Shown here one piece after another: positions 49,213 through 55,895 of a stretch of DNA of 64,000 bases. Position 1 is the stretch's first letter. The number at the start of each line of letters is the position of its first letter. Below the pieces are notes generated by a model that was not told the origin of the DNA, did no database searches, and saw only the letters and a program-made list of their open reading frames with translations. Made by a program: the position numbers and the translations under genes. The stretch is from a virus, in IMG/VR virus record IMGVR_UViG_3300009164_000056, positions 25,571 to 89,570 of that record; one strand, written 5' to 3'.

Positions 49213-50838
49213 TTATCCTTCACAACTTGCACAATCCAAAATATTTCTAGCAAATTCTTGAGCTGAACTTTGGCTAAATTGATAGTACAATGTTTTAACT
49301 CCTTCTTCATGCGCGTATAAATACAGTTGATTGATATCTTTAGCTGGAACAGATGGGTGAATCATTAAGTTAAGTGACTGAGACTGATCAATAAACTTTT
49401 GTCTTTGAGCTGCCTGCAAGATTAACTCTTTGGGTGTGATCTCAATGAATGACTTGAATACTGTTTTTGTAGGGAAATCTAAATGTTGAACTGAGCCGTC
49501 CTTTTTCAAGATGCTTTTCCACACTTCCGGGTTATTCATACCATACTTATCTAACTCACACTCTAGGAAAGGATTCTTATAGATAGTCTTAGACTTGGCT
49601 AGATCTTTAATAAAGTAATTAGATTTGATTGGTTCAATTCCCATACTCACTTGTCCCAAGATGAATGAGCTTGATTTAGTAGGAGCAATTGCAATCAATG
49701 TTGAATTGGCATAACCTTTTCTAATTGACTCAACACCTTTAGAATCATGTAACCATTTAGAGGCTGCCTCACTTTTCTCTTTAAGTGCTATAAAGATCTG
49801 AGAGTTTAACATCTTAGCTTCCAAGGAATCAAAGTCAATTAACTTAGATTGGAACAGTGAATGGTATCCTAAGACACCTAAACCAATTGCTCTATGTTGA
49901 CTTGCAAATCTATATGCTCTTTTCATACCGGGCATTACTGCAGACTTTTTAATGAACTCATCCATTACAGCATTTAAGAATAATGTGTAAGTTTCAATAG
50001 CGTCTGTGTTTTTCATCTCTTCCCAGTGCAGCAGGTTGATAGATCCTAAGCAACAAACAAATGAGTTGAATGAATCTGTTGGTAACTGAATCTCAGAACA
50101 TAAATTGCTAGCAGTAATTTCAAGACCCAATTCTTTATAAGGAGTATTGTTATTTGAATTGTCCTTGAACATAATGTATGGAAAACCAAACTCATTACGT
50201 CTTTGAATTACCTTGGCCCATATTTTACGTTTGTCCCCATCACCAGCTTTCATTTCTTCTAGCCACTTGTCAGTTACTGTAACACCATATTGTAGATTTT
50301 GTATTGGGTTTCCCTCAGTACCAATATCTAGGAACTCTAAAGCATCTGCATGCTCTAATGGTAACCATACCGCGCATGCTCCTCTTCTTGCTTCAGATTG
50401 CTTACATACGTCTACTGTGGTGTCATAAAGTTTAGCATAGTGTATTGGTCCATCTGCATGGCCCCCTGTTGATATGGTAGCACCTCTTGGTCTAATATTA
50501 CCCAAGTAAACACTTGTCCCTCCACCATACTTTGACATTAAACCAATCTCACGACCACCATTCAGAATACTATCTAATGAATCATCTACATTAGAACCAT
50601 AACAACTAATGGGTAAACCTTTTTGTTTTCCAAAGTTAATCCATACCGGGGTAGACAAACTATAAAACCCTCTGGCCATATAGTCTTCAAACTTTTGAGC
50701 AAAGCCTTCAATCTTTAAATACTTTTCAGCAATTGTTGCAATGTCTTTAATTCTTTGTTCTGGTGATTCTGTTATATAACCTCTTGATAAAAAGGTGCGG
50801 CTATCTTCATTGAGCCAATAATATTTTTTATACTCCAT
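49213..50838 (-). CDS. nrdA: Ribonucleotide reductase large subunit, short form without ATP cone
   Basis: Aerobic (class I) ribonucleoside-diphosphate reductase alpha subunit, about 541-549 residues against roughly 750 in E. coli. Numbered from the longer start at 50862, the catalytic residues are Cys87 (PISCYGS), Asn253-x-Cys255-x-Glu257 (NLCSEI), Cys270/271, the tyrosine pair Tyr526-Tyr527 and the C-terminal redox pair Cys544-Cys547 (DCASCEG). The N-terminal ATP cone is missing, so overall-activity control by dATP should be absent; the start is just before the core. The start at 50838 leaves 10 bases after the nrdB stop; the longer start would overlap nrdB. It makes dNDPs for phage DNA synthesis with NrdB encoded upstream. 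Confidence 0.95.
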   Translation of the reverse strand: MEYKKYYWLNEDSRTFLSRGYITESPEQRIKDIATIAEKYLKIEGFAQKFEDYMARGFYSLSTPVWINFGKQKGLPISCYGSNVDDSLDSILNGGREIGLMSKYGGGTSVYLGNIRPRGATISTGGHADGPIHYAKLYDTTVDVCKQSEARRGACAVWLPLEHADALEFLDIGTEGNPIQNLQYGVTVTDKWLEEMKAGDGDKRKIWAKVIQRRNEFGFPYIMFKDNSNNNTPYKELGLEITASNLCSEIQLPTDSFNSFVCCLGSINLLHWEEMKNTDAIETYTLFLNAVMDEFIKKSAVMPGMKRAYRFASQHRAIGLGVLGYHSLFQSKLIDFDSLEAKMLNSQIFIALKEKSEAASKWLHDSKGVESIRKGYANSTLIAIAPTKSSSFILGQVSMGIEPIKSNYFIKDLAKSKTIYKNPFLECELDKYGMNNPEVWKSILKKDGSVQHLDFPTKTVFKSFIEITPKELILQAAQRQKFIDQSQSLNLMIHPSVPAKDINQLYLYAHEEGVKTLYYQFSQSSAQEFARNILDCASCEG

Positions 50839-50848
50839 GTTTTTGTTA

Positions 50849-51829
50849 TTAAAATAAATCATCTTCTGTTATACTTTTTCCTTTTTTGTTGTAATCAATT
50901 GATTTTTTATAGAAGAAATCACCCTCTTTAGTTGAAAGAATCTCAATGTTAAACCACTGAGTTTTTTCAAGTAGTTCATTATCAACCTCAAACAAGGCTT
51001 TCATACCTATGTTTTGCAGTGAATTATTGAATCTGTCTTTGATAAAATGCTGTATTGTTTCTTTAGAAAGAAAAGATAACTCCCCTTTTTCAAAGATCCA
51101 GTCTAGTATTTTGCACTCAGCTTCATAGGCTTTCTGACATGCAGAATCTATAAGTTGCTCAAACTCAGCATCAAACCATTCAGGATTTTCTTTTTTGATG
51201 ATGTTAATCAGTTCAGCTCCAAAGTTTCCATGGATTTCTTCTTCTTTACTTGTTGCCTCAACCACATTTGAGATACCTTTAAATAGGTTCTTTTCTTTGT
51301 TGAAAGACATCATGATTAAGAATTGACTAAATAAACTAACATGCTCAATGAATAGAGAAAATAAAAGTACTGATTTGGTGTACATCTTATTGTCTTTACT
51401 TCTGGTGCCATCTAAGTATTTACTAAGATATGCTATTCTGTCTTTAATGGCCGGGATTTCTACTACATGTTGGAACTCTTTTTCAAGACCCAAGATTCTA
51501 AGTAGTTGTGCATATGCATCCTTGTGTCTTACTTCTGATTCAGCAAAAGTCATACCTACATCTCCAATCTCAGTGATTGGCATTCTTTTGTAAAGATCTG
51601 CCCAGAATGTTTTAACATTAACTTCAATTTGAGCAATTGCTAGCATAGCTCTTTTGATTACTTCTCTTTCTTTAGAGTCAATTGTAATCTTAAAATCTTG
51701 GATATCTTCAGTAAAATTAAACTCAGTATGTATCCAATACGAGTGTCTGATAGCATCTTTATATGCTAGTAATTGAGGGTATTCATACGGCAATATGTTT
51801 ACCCGTGGTAAGAAAATGTTTTTGTTCAT
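50849..51829 (-). CDS. nrdB: Ribonucleotide reductase small subunit
   Basis: 326 residues, class I beta subunit carrying the di-metal and tyrosyl radical site. Candidate ligands: Glu69, Glu99, His102, Glu162, Glu197, His200; radical Tyr106 (E-V-R-H-K-D-A-Y). The first ligand is Glu where E. coli has Asp84, as in some variant classes, but the radical Tyr is kept. The C-terminal peptide ITEDDLF is the docking tail for NrdA. No N-terminal ATP cone. It is cotranscribed with nrdA on the minus strand, opposite to the structural genes around it. A small hairpin (51852-51870) lies in its leader. Confidence 0.95.
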   Translation of the reverse strand: MNKNIFLPRVNILPYEYPQLLAYKDAIRHSYWIHTEFNFTEDIQDFKITIDSKEREVIKRAMLAIAQIEVNVKTFWADLYKRMPITEIGDVGMTFAESEVRHKDAYAQLLRILGLEKEFQHVVEIPAIKDRIAYLSKYLDGTRSKDNKMYTKSVLLFSLFIEHVSLFSQFLIMMSFNKEKNLFKGISNVVEATSKEEEIHGNFGAELINIIKKENPEWFDAEFEQLIDSACQKAYEAECKILDWIFEKGELSFLSKETIQHFIKDRFNNSLQNIGMKALFEVDNELLEKTQWFNIEILSTKEGDFFYKKSIDYNKKGKSITEDDLF

Positions 51830-51851
51830 AAAATTGTATTTTTGAATTTTA

Positions 51852-51870
51852 AAGTTCTATAGAAGAACTT
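51852..51870 (-). promoter_or_regulatory. Hairpin in the leader upstream of nrdB
   Basis: AAGTTCT (51852-51858) pairs with AGAACTT (51864-51870), 5-base loop, 23 bases before the nrdB start. Could be a regulatory or stabilising hairpin of the RNR transcript; nothing else supports a function. Confidence 0.35.
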
Positions 51871-51906
51871 GATGGTATATATAATTTACTAAAAAATAAG
51901 GAGTTT

Positions 51907-52101
51907 TTAGCTATTATTATGCATATTTGCATAACTAATGGTAAAGAAAATAAAACCTATTTCTATACCTGAAACAAGACGGTAAACATCATCTTCACAT
52001 AATACTTGACAGTTTATAAGTTTAAGCCCAAGTATGGGTTCTGTTGGTAGAAACTCTATGTTAAATCTGTTTCTAAAAATTAAAGGGTTAACTTTGTTCA
52101 T
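51907..52101 (-). CDS. Small ORF upstream of nrdB, unknown function
   Basis: 64 residues, MNKVNPLIFRNRFNIEFLPT..., with a short hydrophobic part (GFIFFTISYA) near the C-terminus. It is on the same strand as nrdB and 77 bases upstream, so it could be the first gene of the RNR operon. A minus-strand TATATTTG (52190-52183) lies about 80 bases upstream of its start. No family is recognised. The inverted repeat TTATGCA-TATT-TGCATAA lies inside its 3' end. It may be a genuine small gene or a chance ORF. Confidence 0.45.
   Translation of the reverse strand: MNKVNPLIFRNRFNIEFLPTEPILGLKLINCQVLCEDDVYRLVSGIEIGFIFFTISYANMHNNS
51917..51934. repeat. Inverted repeat TTATGCA-TATT-TGCATAA
   Basis: Perfect 7-base arms with a 4-base loop. 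It resembles the palindrome at 49030-49043 (shared TATGCA...TGCATA) and lies at the other end of the RNR genes. Confidence 0.45.
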
Positions 52102-52123
52102 AATGAATTTTTGGTTTAAAAAA

Positions 52124-52164
52124 GTTAATTTATAAAATTATTTTTGTATATTATAAGTGTATAG
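52124..52164 (+). promoter_or_regulatory. Hairpin plus TTTTTGTATATTATAA element (copy 2)
   Basis: The small inverted repeat TAATTT-ATA-AAATTA (within 52126-52140) is directly followed by TTTTTGTATATTATAA (52141-52156) and TGTATAG. The 24 bases 52141-52164 match 7311-7334 at all but one base. TATTTTTG (52139-52146) fits TAnnTTTG. Because the upstream gene runs the other way, the hairpin is not needed as a terminator, which suggests it belongs to the promoter. ATG follows at 52206. Confidence 0.6.
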
Positions 52165-52182
52165 CTAGGGAAATACCTCTGG

Positions 52183-52190
52183 CAAATATA
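52183..52190 (-). promoter_or_regulatory. Candidate minus-strand -7 element for the RNR operon
   Basis: Read on the minus strand the site is TATATTTG, a match to TAnnTTTG. It sits between the divergent RNR and lysis-region operons, about 80 bases upstream of the 64-residue ORF. No -33 TTTG is seen at the usual distance. Confidence 0.35.
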
Positions 52191-52205
52191 AGATATATAT
52201 TTATA

Positions 52206-52592
52206 ATGAAGAGTAGAATACTTAATATTTTCAGTTATTATGATACTGAACCAATGGAAATTCTCATTGGTATAATTTGGCTTATCATACTACCAGTTAT
52301 ATGGTGCTTTGAGTTCTCTTGTAACTTATTTATCATAATCCCAAGTATCCTATTGGGTCTAGCTATGATTAAAGCAACTTGTTCTCATCCAATCAAAGTA
52401 AGAAAAACTTTATCTTACGGATCATTTATCTTTTCCATTTTTGTAATTTTAGCATTTGTATTTAGAGGTGCAATGCTTAATCCTACACATTGGTTATGGT
52501 TTTTACCAGCAATTATATCTTTTTTAAATCTGGCAGCAATGACATCAAAATATTATAGAACACAAAAACAAGGTAGCAATGACATCATATGA
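52206..52592 (+). CDS. Four-helix membrane protein, lysis-region candidate
   Basis: 128 residues with four hydrophobic segments: 'EILIGIIWLIILPVIWCF', 'LFIIIPSILLGLAMI', 'SFIFSIFVILAFVF' and 'LWFLPAIISFLNLAA'. A short polar C-terminus ends SNDII. It heads the operon after the composite promoter and overlaps the next gene by 14 bases. Small multi-span proteins next to spanin-like genes are often holins or antiholins, but four spans is more than usual and no family is recognised. Function unknown. Confidence 0.65.
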   Translation: MKSRILNIFSYYDTEPMEILIGIIWLIILPVIWCFEFSCNLFIIIPSILLGLAMIKATCSHPIKVRKTLSYGSFIFSIFVILAFVFRGAMLNPTHWLWFLPAIISFLNLAAMTSKYYRTQKQGSNDII

Positions 52593-52893
52593 TAATGTAA
52601 CAACCGTATTAGTCACAATGATGACTGTTCTGTTCTCCGCAGGAGCATGGAAATTTTATGAAAGAAGAATAAAGTTAAAAACTGAGTTAGAACGGGAAGA
52701 TAGAACTGATCAGAATATGTATAGAGATGATTTAAGAGATAGAGTCAAAAGACTTGAGCAATTGTTAACGGATAGTGCGGTTGAAAAAGATTTAATGAGA
52801 GATCAGATCCTTTCACTTACAAAAGAAGTAAGTACGCTACACGTTAAAGTTGAGTATTTAGAGAAAGAAAATCAAAGACTTAAGAATATATAG
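52579..52893 (+). CDS. Membrane-anchored coiled-coil protein
   Basis: 104 residues: one N-terminal membrane segment (about 6-26, VTTVLVTMMTVLFSAGAWKF) then a long charged coiled coil (RLEQLLTDSAVEKDLMRDQI ... VEYLEKENQRLKNI). This shape fits phage lysis-cassette accessories or i-spanin-like proteins and small tail-membrane anchors. It overlaps the preceding membrane gene by 14 bases and is one of the few genes here ending in TAG. Role inferred only from shape and place. Confidence 0.65.
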   Translation: MTSYDNVTTVLVTMMTVLFSAGAWKFYERRIKLKTELEREDRTDQNMYRDDLRDRVKRLEQLLTDSAVEKDLMRDQILSLTKEVSTLHVKVEYLEKENQRLKNI

Positions 52894-52911
52894 GCTAATA
52901 TCATTTATTTG

Positions 52912-52940
52912 CTTATATAAATAAGAATTTGTATATTATG
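52912..52940 (+). promoter_or_regulatory. Hairpin plus TTTGTATATTATG element
   Basis: CTTAT-ATAA-ATAAG (52912-52925) is followed by AATTTGTATATTATG (52926-52940). The TTTG at 52928-52931 lies 43 bases before the ATG at 52971. A fifth case of the inverted-repeat plus TTTGTATATTA layout. Confidence 0.5.
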
Positions 52941-52970
52941 TATAAGTAATGTTAACCAAAATTAAAAATT

Positions 52971-53207
52971 ATGTTTAAAGAAATATTATATGCAATATGG
53001 ACTTTTTCACTAGAAAAGGGCTATAATTGGGTTTTATCTAAAACAACAGTTGATGAAAAAGCAATTGAGGTAGTTGATGAAATTAAAGTAAGAAGTGTAC
53101 TAATTAAAAAAGAACTTAAAGACGTTGTAGACGCAGTTAAGGGTGTACCAACTAAACCAAAAAAAAAATATTACAGGCCAAAAACCAAACCAGATATCAA
53201 AAAATAA
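52971..53207 (+). CDS. Small amphipathic protein with basic tail
   Basis: 78 residues: N-terminal amphipathic helix (FKEILYAIWTFSLEKGYNWV), an acidic helix (DEKAIEVVDEIKVRSVLIKK) and a Lys/Pro-rich tail (KPKKKYYRPKTKPDIKK). The order amphipathic helix, coiled-coil helix, basic tail recurs in small phage proteins near lysis genes, function unknown. It ends 2 bases before the spanin-like gene, so they are likely cotranslated. Confidence 0.65.
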   Translation: MFKEILYAIWTFSLEKGYNWVLSKTTVDEKAIEVVDEIKVRSVLIKKELKDVVDAVKGVPTKPKKKYYRPKTKPDIKK

Positions 53208-53209
53208 TT

Positions 53210-53539
53210 ATGGTTGATTTATATAAACTATATAAGTTTTTTAAAGAACAATGGCTAGGCAGTATATTAATTATAGTTTGGTTAATATCTGTATTTATAT
53301 ACCAGCATAAGAAAGCTGAACTACTTAATAAAGCTTACATCTTAGAAGCTAGAATTAAAGAGTTAGAAAAGAAAGCAAATGTTGAATTAAAAAGTGTGGA
53401 TAGTTTAAAAACCATTGACACAATTATAGTAACTAGAATTAAAATAATCAAACAAAAAGAATATGAAAAAATACGCATTATTGATTCCCTTCCTGTTAGT
53501 GGGCTTCAAAGCTATTTCACAGAACGTTACCCAAAGTAA
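53210..53539 (+). CDS. i-spanin-like (Rz-type) protein
   Basis: 109 residues: inner-membrane segment at about 17-32 (GSILIIVWLISVFIYQ), then a periplasmic coiled coil (ELLNKAYILEARIKELEKKA) and a C-terminal part ending 'LQSYFTERYPK'. This is the inner-membrane spanin (Rz) architecture: one anchor and a periplasmic helix that works with an outer-membrane partner to fuse the membranes at lysis. The next gene starts inside it in another frame (77-base overlap), as in Rz/Rz1 pairs. The C-terminal 'FTERYP' pattern is recalled from Bacteroidetes phage lysis genes. Confidence 0.68.
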   Translation: MVDLYKLYKFFKEQWLGSILIIVWLISVFIYQHKKAELLNKAYILEARIKELEKKANVELKSVDSLKTIDTIIVTRIKIIKQKEYEKIRIIDSLPVSGLQSYFTERYPK

Positions 53540-53939
53540 AGACTCTGTTGTTATTCTTTCTGAAAGACAAGCTAGAGCAGTTGCTACTGATTTAGTTAGA
53601 TATGATTTTTTGAAAAACATTTCAAAGGAACAAGAAAAAAGAATTGTAAACTTTGAAAGAACTATTATAAAGTTAGAAAATACAATAAGCATAAAAGATA
53701 GCATTATATTTTACCAAAAGGATTATATCAGTGCGCAGAATGCAGTTTTAAATATAAAACCTAAACCACAATTCCATGGTTATCTTGGGATTCAAAGTTC
53801 AGGGTTTACAATTAACACACCTTTATTTTCTGGAAGAATACTTTTAGAATGTAGAAAAGTGAATTTTGGTATTCAATATATAGGAATGCCAACCATTAAT
53901 AATCAATATGGATTACTTGTAGAATATAAATTATTTTAA
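53463..53939 (+). CDS. Secreted coiled-coil / outer-membrane protein, o-spanin-like
   Basis: 158 residues. A signal peptide (MKKYALLIPFLLVGFKAIS, cleavage before QN) targets it to the periplasm or outer membrane; there is no lipobox Cys, unlike classic Rz1. Residues 35-90 form a coiled coil (NISKEQEKRIVNFERTIIKL). The C-terminal 55 residues look like a few beta strands ending in Phe (...EYKLF), a hallmark of outer-membrane beta barrels. It begins 77 bases before the end of the i-spanin-like gene, in another frame. Proposed partner of the i-spanin at lysis, inserted through a barrel instead of a lipid anchor. Confidence 0.65.
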   Translation: MKKYALLIPFLLVGFKAISQNVTQSKDSVVILSERQARAVATDLVRYDFLKNISKEQEKRIVNFERTIIKLENTISIKDSIIFYQKDYISAQNAVLNIKPKPQFHGYLGIQSSGFTINTPLFSGRILLECRKVNFGIQYIGMPTINNQYGLLVEYKLF

Positions 53940-53943
53940 ACTA

Positions 53944-54087
53944 ATGGCAGCTAAAGCAAAAACACAAACATCAACGTTTAAACCTACTACAAAAGTGAGT
54001 AGACCAAATGTACATGCTAAGACTAAAACGTCTAAGATTAAAACATCAAAATTGTATAAAAAAAAATATAAAGGACAAGGTAAATAA
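53944..54087 (+). CDS. 47-residue very basic protein
   Basis: MAAKAKTQTSTFKPTTKVSR... ending KYKGQGK, about one third Lys/Arg and no acidic residues. It starts 4 bases after the previous stop and ends 1 base before the next ATG. Such short Lys/Thr/Ser-rich proteins recur in Bacteroidetes phages; nucleic-acid binding or capsid packing are reasonable guesses, not shown. Confidence 0.6.
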   Translation: MAAKAKTQTSTFKPTTKVSRPNVHAKTKTSKIKTSKLYKKKYKGQGK

Positions 54088-54088
54088 T

Positions 54089-54235
54089 ATGGAAGACTGG
54101 GCATTAAAAATAGAGTTTCACTGGCCTCATCATAGGCTTGCATTAGGTTGGGATTATATAGCACCTGACGAAGAATATGATTATAGTACATCAAGACTAT
54201 ATCTTTTTTTCATTACATTTACATTAGATTATTAA
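54089..54235 (+). CDS. 48-residue conserved small protein
   Basis: MEDWALKIEFHWPHHRLALG... with LGWDYIAPDEEYDYSTSRLY and FFITFTLDY. The Trp/His/Tyr pattern with 'LGW...DEEYDY' is one recalled from small conserved proteins of Bacteroidetes phages. The ATG at 54089 is chosen over longer in-frame starts because it follows the preceding stop by one base. The C-terminal strand-like FFITFTLDY suggests a small beta protein. Function unknown. Confidence 0.6.
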   Translation: MEDWALKIEFHWPHHRLALGWDYIAPDEEYDYSTSRLYLFFITFTLDY

Positions 54236-54249
54236 AAAAATTAAAAATT

Positions 54250-54534
54250 ATGAAAGCTCAAGGTTTACAACAAGGTAAAATATCTAAACAAAGCGTGAAG
54301 CTATTGTGTAGAACGGGGGGAGAATTAGATGATGCTATGCAAGGATCTATGGTTGAAAAAATGAGAAAAGGTGGTGATGCAATGAGATATGCAAAAAGTG
54401 CTGACGGTTCAACTAAGAAACAAGCATATAAAATGGGTGGTTATGTTCAATCAGAAACAAAACCAGCTATGAAAAAATATAGAGGTGGTGGTGTACCAAC
54501 AGCGTTTATTTACTCTGGTCCATCTAAAAAATAA
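54250..54534 (+). CDS. Small basic protein with four K-x-G-G type motifs
   Basis: 94 residues carrying glycine pairs at CRTGGELDD, MRKGGDAM, YKMGGYVQ and KYRGGGVP. Lys-rich with no hydrophobic core. The same [KR]-x-G-G pattern occurs in the transglycosylase, the 738- and 851-residue cargo proteins and the small proteins at 55404 and 59250. Likely a virion or capsid-associated peptide; function unknown. Confidence 0.65.
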   Translation: MKAQGLQQGKISKQSVKLLCRTGGELDDAMQGSMVEKMRKGGDAMRYAKSADGSTKKQAYKMGGYVQSETKPAMKKYRGGGVPTAFIYSGPSKK

Positions 54535-54539
54535 TAATT

Positions 54540-55139
54540 ATGAATATTTTAACTGACATATTAAGTTTAATTAGAAGGGGTGTATTTGTTAAGACTGCAT
54601 CACCTGATGATGTTATTGTACTTGGTGTAAATGAACAACCAGATATGACTGGTGTTGCTTCACCAATACCATATAAATCTGTTAAGCTTATTAAGGTTAA
54701 AGATCTTAAGATTGCTCCAGCATTTTGTGATAATGAAAATTCTCCAACTACACCGGCAGCAGGAACAGGTCAAGTATTTAAAGAGCAAATTATTGATCCA
54801 ATAACTAATGTTTGTACAAATTATTTCAGATCTTTGAAGTCATTAAGCACAAACTTAACTATTAATGAATCAATTGATAATAATTATATTGAAATTACCA
54901 CTACAGGAGAACCAAATATAGGAAGTAATCTTGGTACAGGTACAGGTTTGTATGCTAGTAAAACTGGTGAGACACTTAATTTTAAATCATTAAAAGGTAC
55001 AGGTGTATCAATAAGTCAATCAGCAACAGAAGTTACGTTAAATCACGCATCAAAAGTTGTATTAACTGCACCTAATGGTGGTTTATGGGAAGTTACTGTA
55101 AGTAATAGTGGTGGCATTCAAACAACATTAGTAGGATAA
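54540..55139 (+). CDS. Fibre-like structural protein
   Basis: 199 residues. N-terminal domain (MNILTDILSLIRRGVFVKTA) then a beta-rich region with TGEPNIGSNLGTGTGLYASK and LKGTGVSISQSATEVTLNHA, the same kind of shaft repeat as in the fibre at 1-1584. Possibly a small fibre or a fibre connector. It lies between the glycine-pair gene (5 bases) and the holin candidate (2 bases). Confidence 0.68.
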   Translation: MNILTDILSLIRRGVFVKTASPDDVIVLGVNEQPDMTGVASPIPYKSVKLIKVKDLKIAPAFCDNENSPTTPAAGTGQVFKEQIIDPITNVCTNYFRSLKSLSTNLTINESIDNNYIEITTTGEPNIGSNLGTGTGLYASKTGETLNFKSLKGTGVSISQSATEVTLNHASKVVLTAPNGGLWEVTVSNSGGIQTTLVG

Positions 55140-55141
55140 TT

Positions 55142-55393
55142 ATGGAAAATATAAAAAAAACAAGCTGGATTAAAGGTTTACTACAAGATGAAAGAGGTGC
55201 TCCATCATCAAAAAGATTTGTTGGTATTATAGCAGGTCTTGTTTTGTCTTTTACTCTTATTGTAAATCAATTCACAGAAAAATTAGCTGATCCATCCCCT
55301 GTATTAGTTAATGCGGTTGCAATGTTAGCATTTGGATGCTTAGGATTAGCGTCTGTAGATAAAATTTGGGGTAAAAAAAACATAGAAAGTTAA
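55142..55393 (+). CDS. Two-span membrane protein, holin candidate
   Basis: 83 residues: a polar N-terminus (WIKGLLQDERGAPSSKRFVG), a first span (IIAGLVLSFTLIVNQF), a short polar loop, a second span (PVLVNAVAMLAFGCLGLASV) and a basic end (DKIWGKKNIES). Size, two spans and charged ends fit class II holins, and the 'DERG...SSKR' start is recalled from holin-like proteins of Bacteroidetes phages. No endolysin gene lies beside it. Other possibility: a virion membrane protein. Confidence 0.62.
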   Translation: MENIKKTSWIKGLLQDERGAPSSKRFVGIIAGLVLSFTLIVNQFTEKLADPSPVLVNAVAMLAFGCLGLASVDKIWGKKNIES

Positions 55394-55403
55394 ACCAATA
55401 AAA

Positions 55404-55640
55404 ATGAAAGTTATGATTAGTAAAGAAGGTAAAGCAGAAGAACGCAAATGGCAAATTCAATCTGCATTAAGCACTCTGCAAAGAGCAGAAGAAATTAAAA
55501 ATGATACATCTTTAATGAGAGATGTTAAAAGAGCTGCTGGTCTTGAGGCTAAAAGATTACAAACCTTAGCTAATGGTGGTGGTGTAATGTCAGCACCAAA
55601 AAAGATAGCAGTTAAAAAAGTAATTACTAAAAGAAAATAA
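55404..55640 (+). CDS. Small basic helical protein with a glycine-pair motif
   Basis: 78 residues: helical N-terminal two thirds (EERKWQIQSALSTLQRAEEI) with a LANGGGVMSA motif and a Lys/Arg-rich tail (KKIAVKKVITKRK). Belongs with the other small basic, GG-bearing proteins of this region. The next gene starts 1 base after its stop. Function unknown. Confidence 0.6.
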   Translation: MKVMISKEGKAEERKWQIQSALSTLQRAEEIKNDTSLMRDVKRAAGLEAKRLQTLANGGGVMSAPKKIAVKKVITKRK

Positions 55641-55641
55641 A

Positions 55642-55890
55642 ATGAAAAGTCCAAAAACAGGTATTTCTTTTCCTATGCAAGGATTAGAATATCAAAGAGA
55701 AACAACAAATGGATATTATGATCCAACGTCTATACCTGCAGCTATTCAAAGAAAAAAGAATCAGACGCAAGTATTAAGCCGTATTAAAAAAGCTAAGGAT
55801 GGAATTAATATTCCAAGATCAAGTACAAGAGCAAATGAACCAGTTCAATCAGCTGCTTTTAAAAGTGGTTATAGAACTAATAAAAAATAA
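55642..55890 (+). CDS. Small basic protein, unknown function
   Basis: 82 residues, polar and basic, no membrane segment, no recognisable domain: MKSPKTGISFPMQGLEYQRE... ends SGYRTNKK. It follows the GG-bearing small gene by one base and precedes the decoration-like gene by 5 bases, so a virion role is likely by context. Nothing more can be said. Confidence 0.58.
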   Translation: MKSPKTGISFPMQGLEYQRETTNGYYDPTSIPAAIQRKKNQTQVLSRIKKAKDGINIPRSSTRANEPVQSAAFKSGYRTNKK

Positions 55891-55895
55891 ATAAC

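Noticed and set aside
50839-50862. Longer start for nrdA overlapping nrdB by 14 bases.
   Set aside because: The internal ATG at 50838 leaves a normal 10-base gap and still keeps the full core; the longer form cannot be excluded.
54008-54088. Longer start for the 48-residue protein.
   Set aside because: It would overlap the 47-residue basic gene almost entirely; the ATG at 54089 directly follows that gene's stop.
54250-54534. Double-glycine leader peptides of the bacteriocin type.
   Set aside because: The proteins have several GG pairs spread along their length, no conserved leader pattern, and no C39 peptidase or transporter is encoded.
52206-55393. A complete holin-endolysin-spanin lysis cassette.
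   Set aside because: No endolysin gene is present in this stretch; the only peptidoglycan enzyme seen is the virion transglycosylase at 19949-21568.
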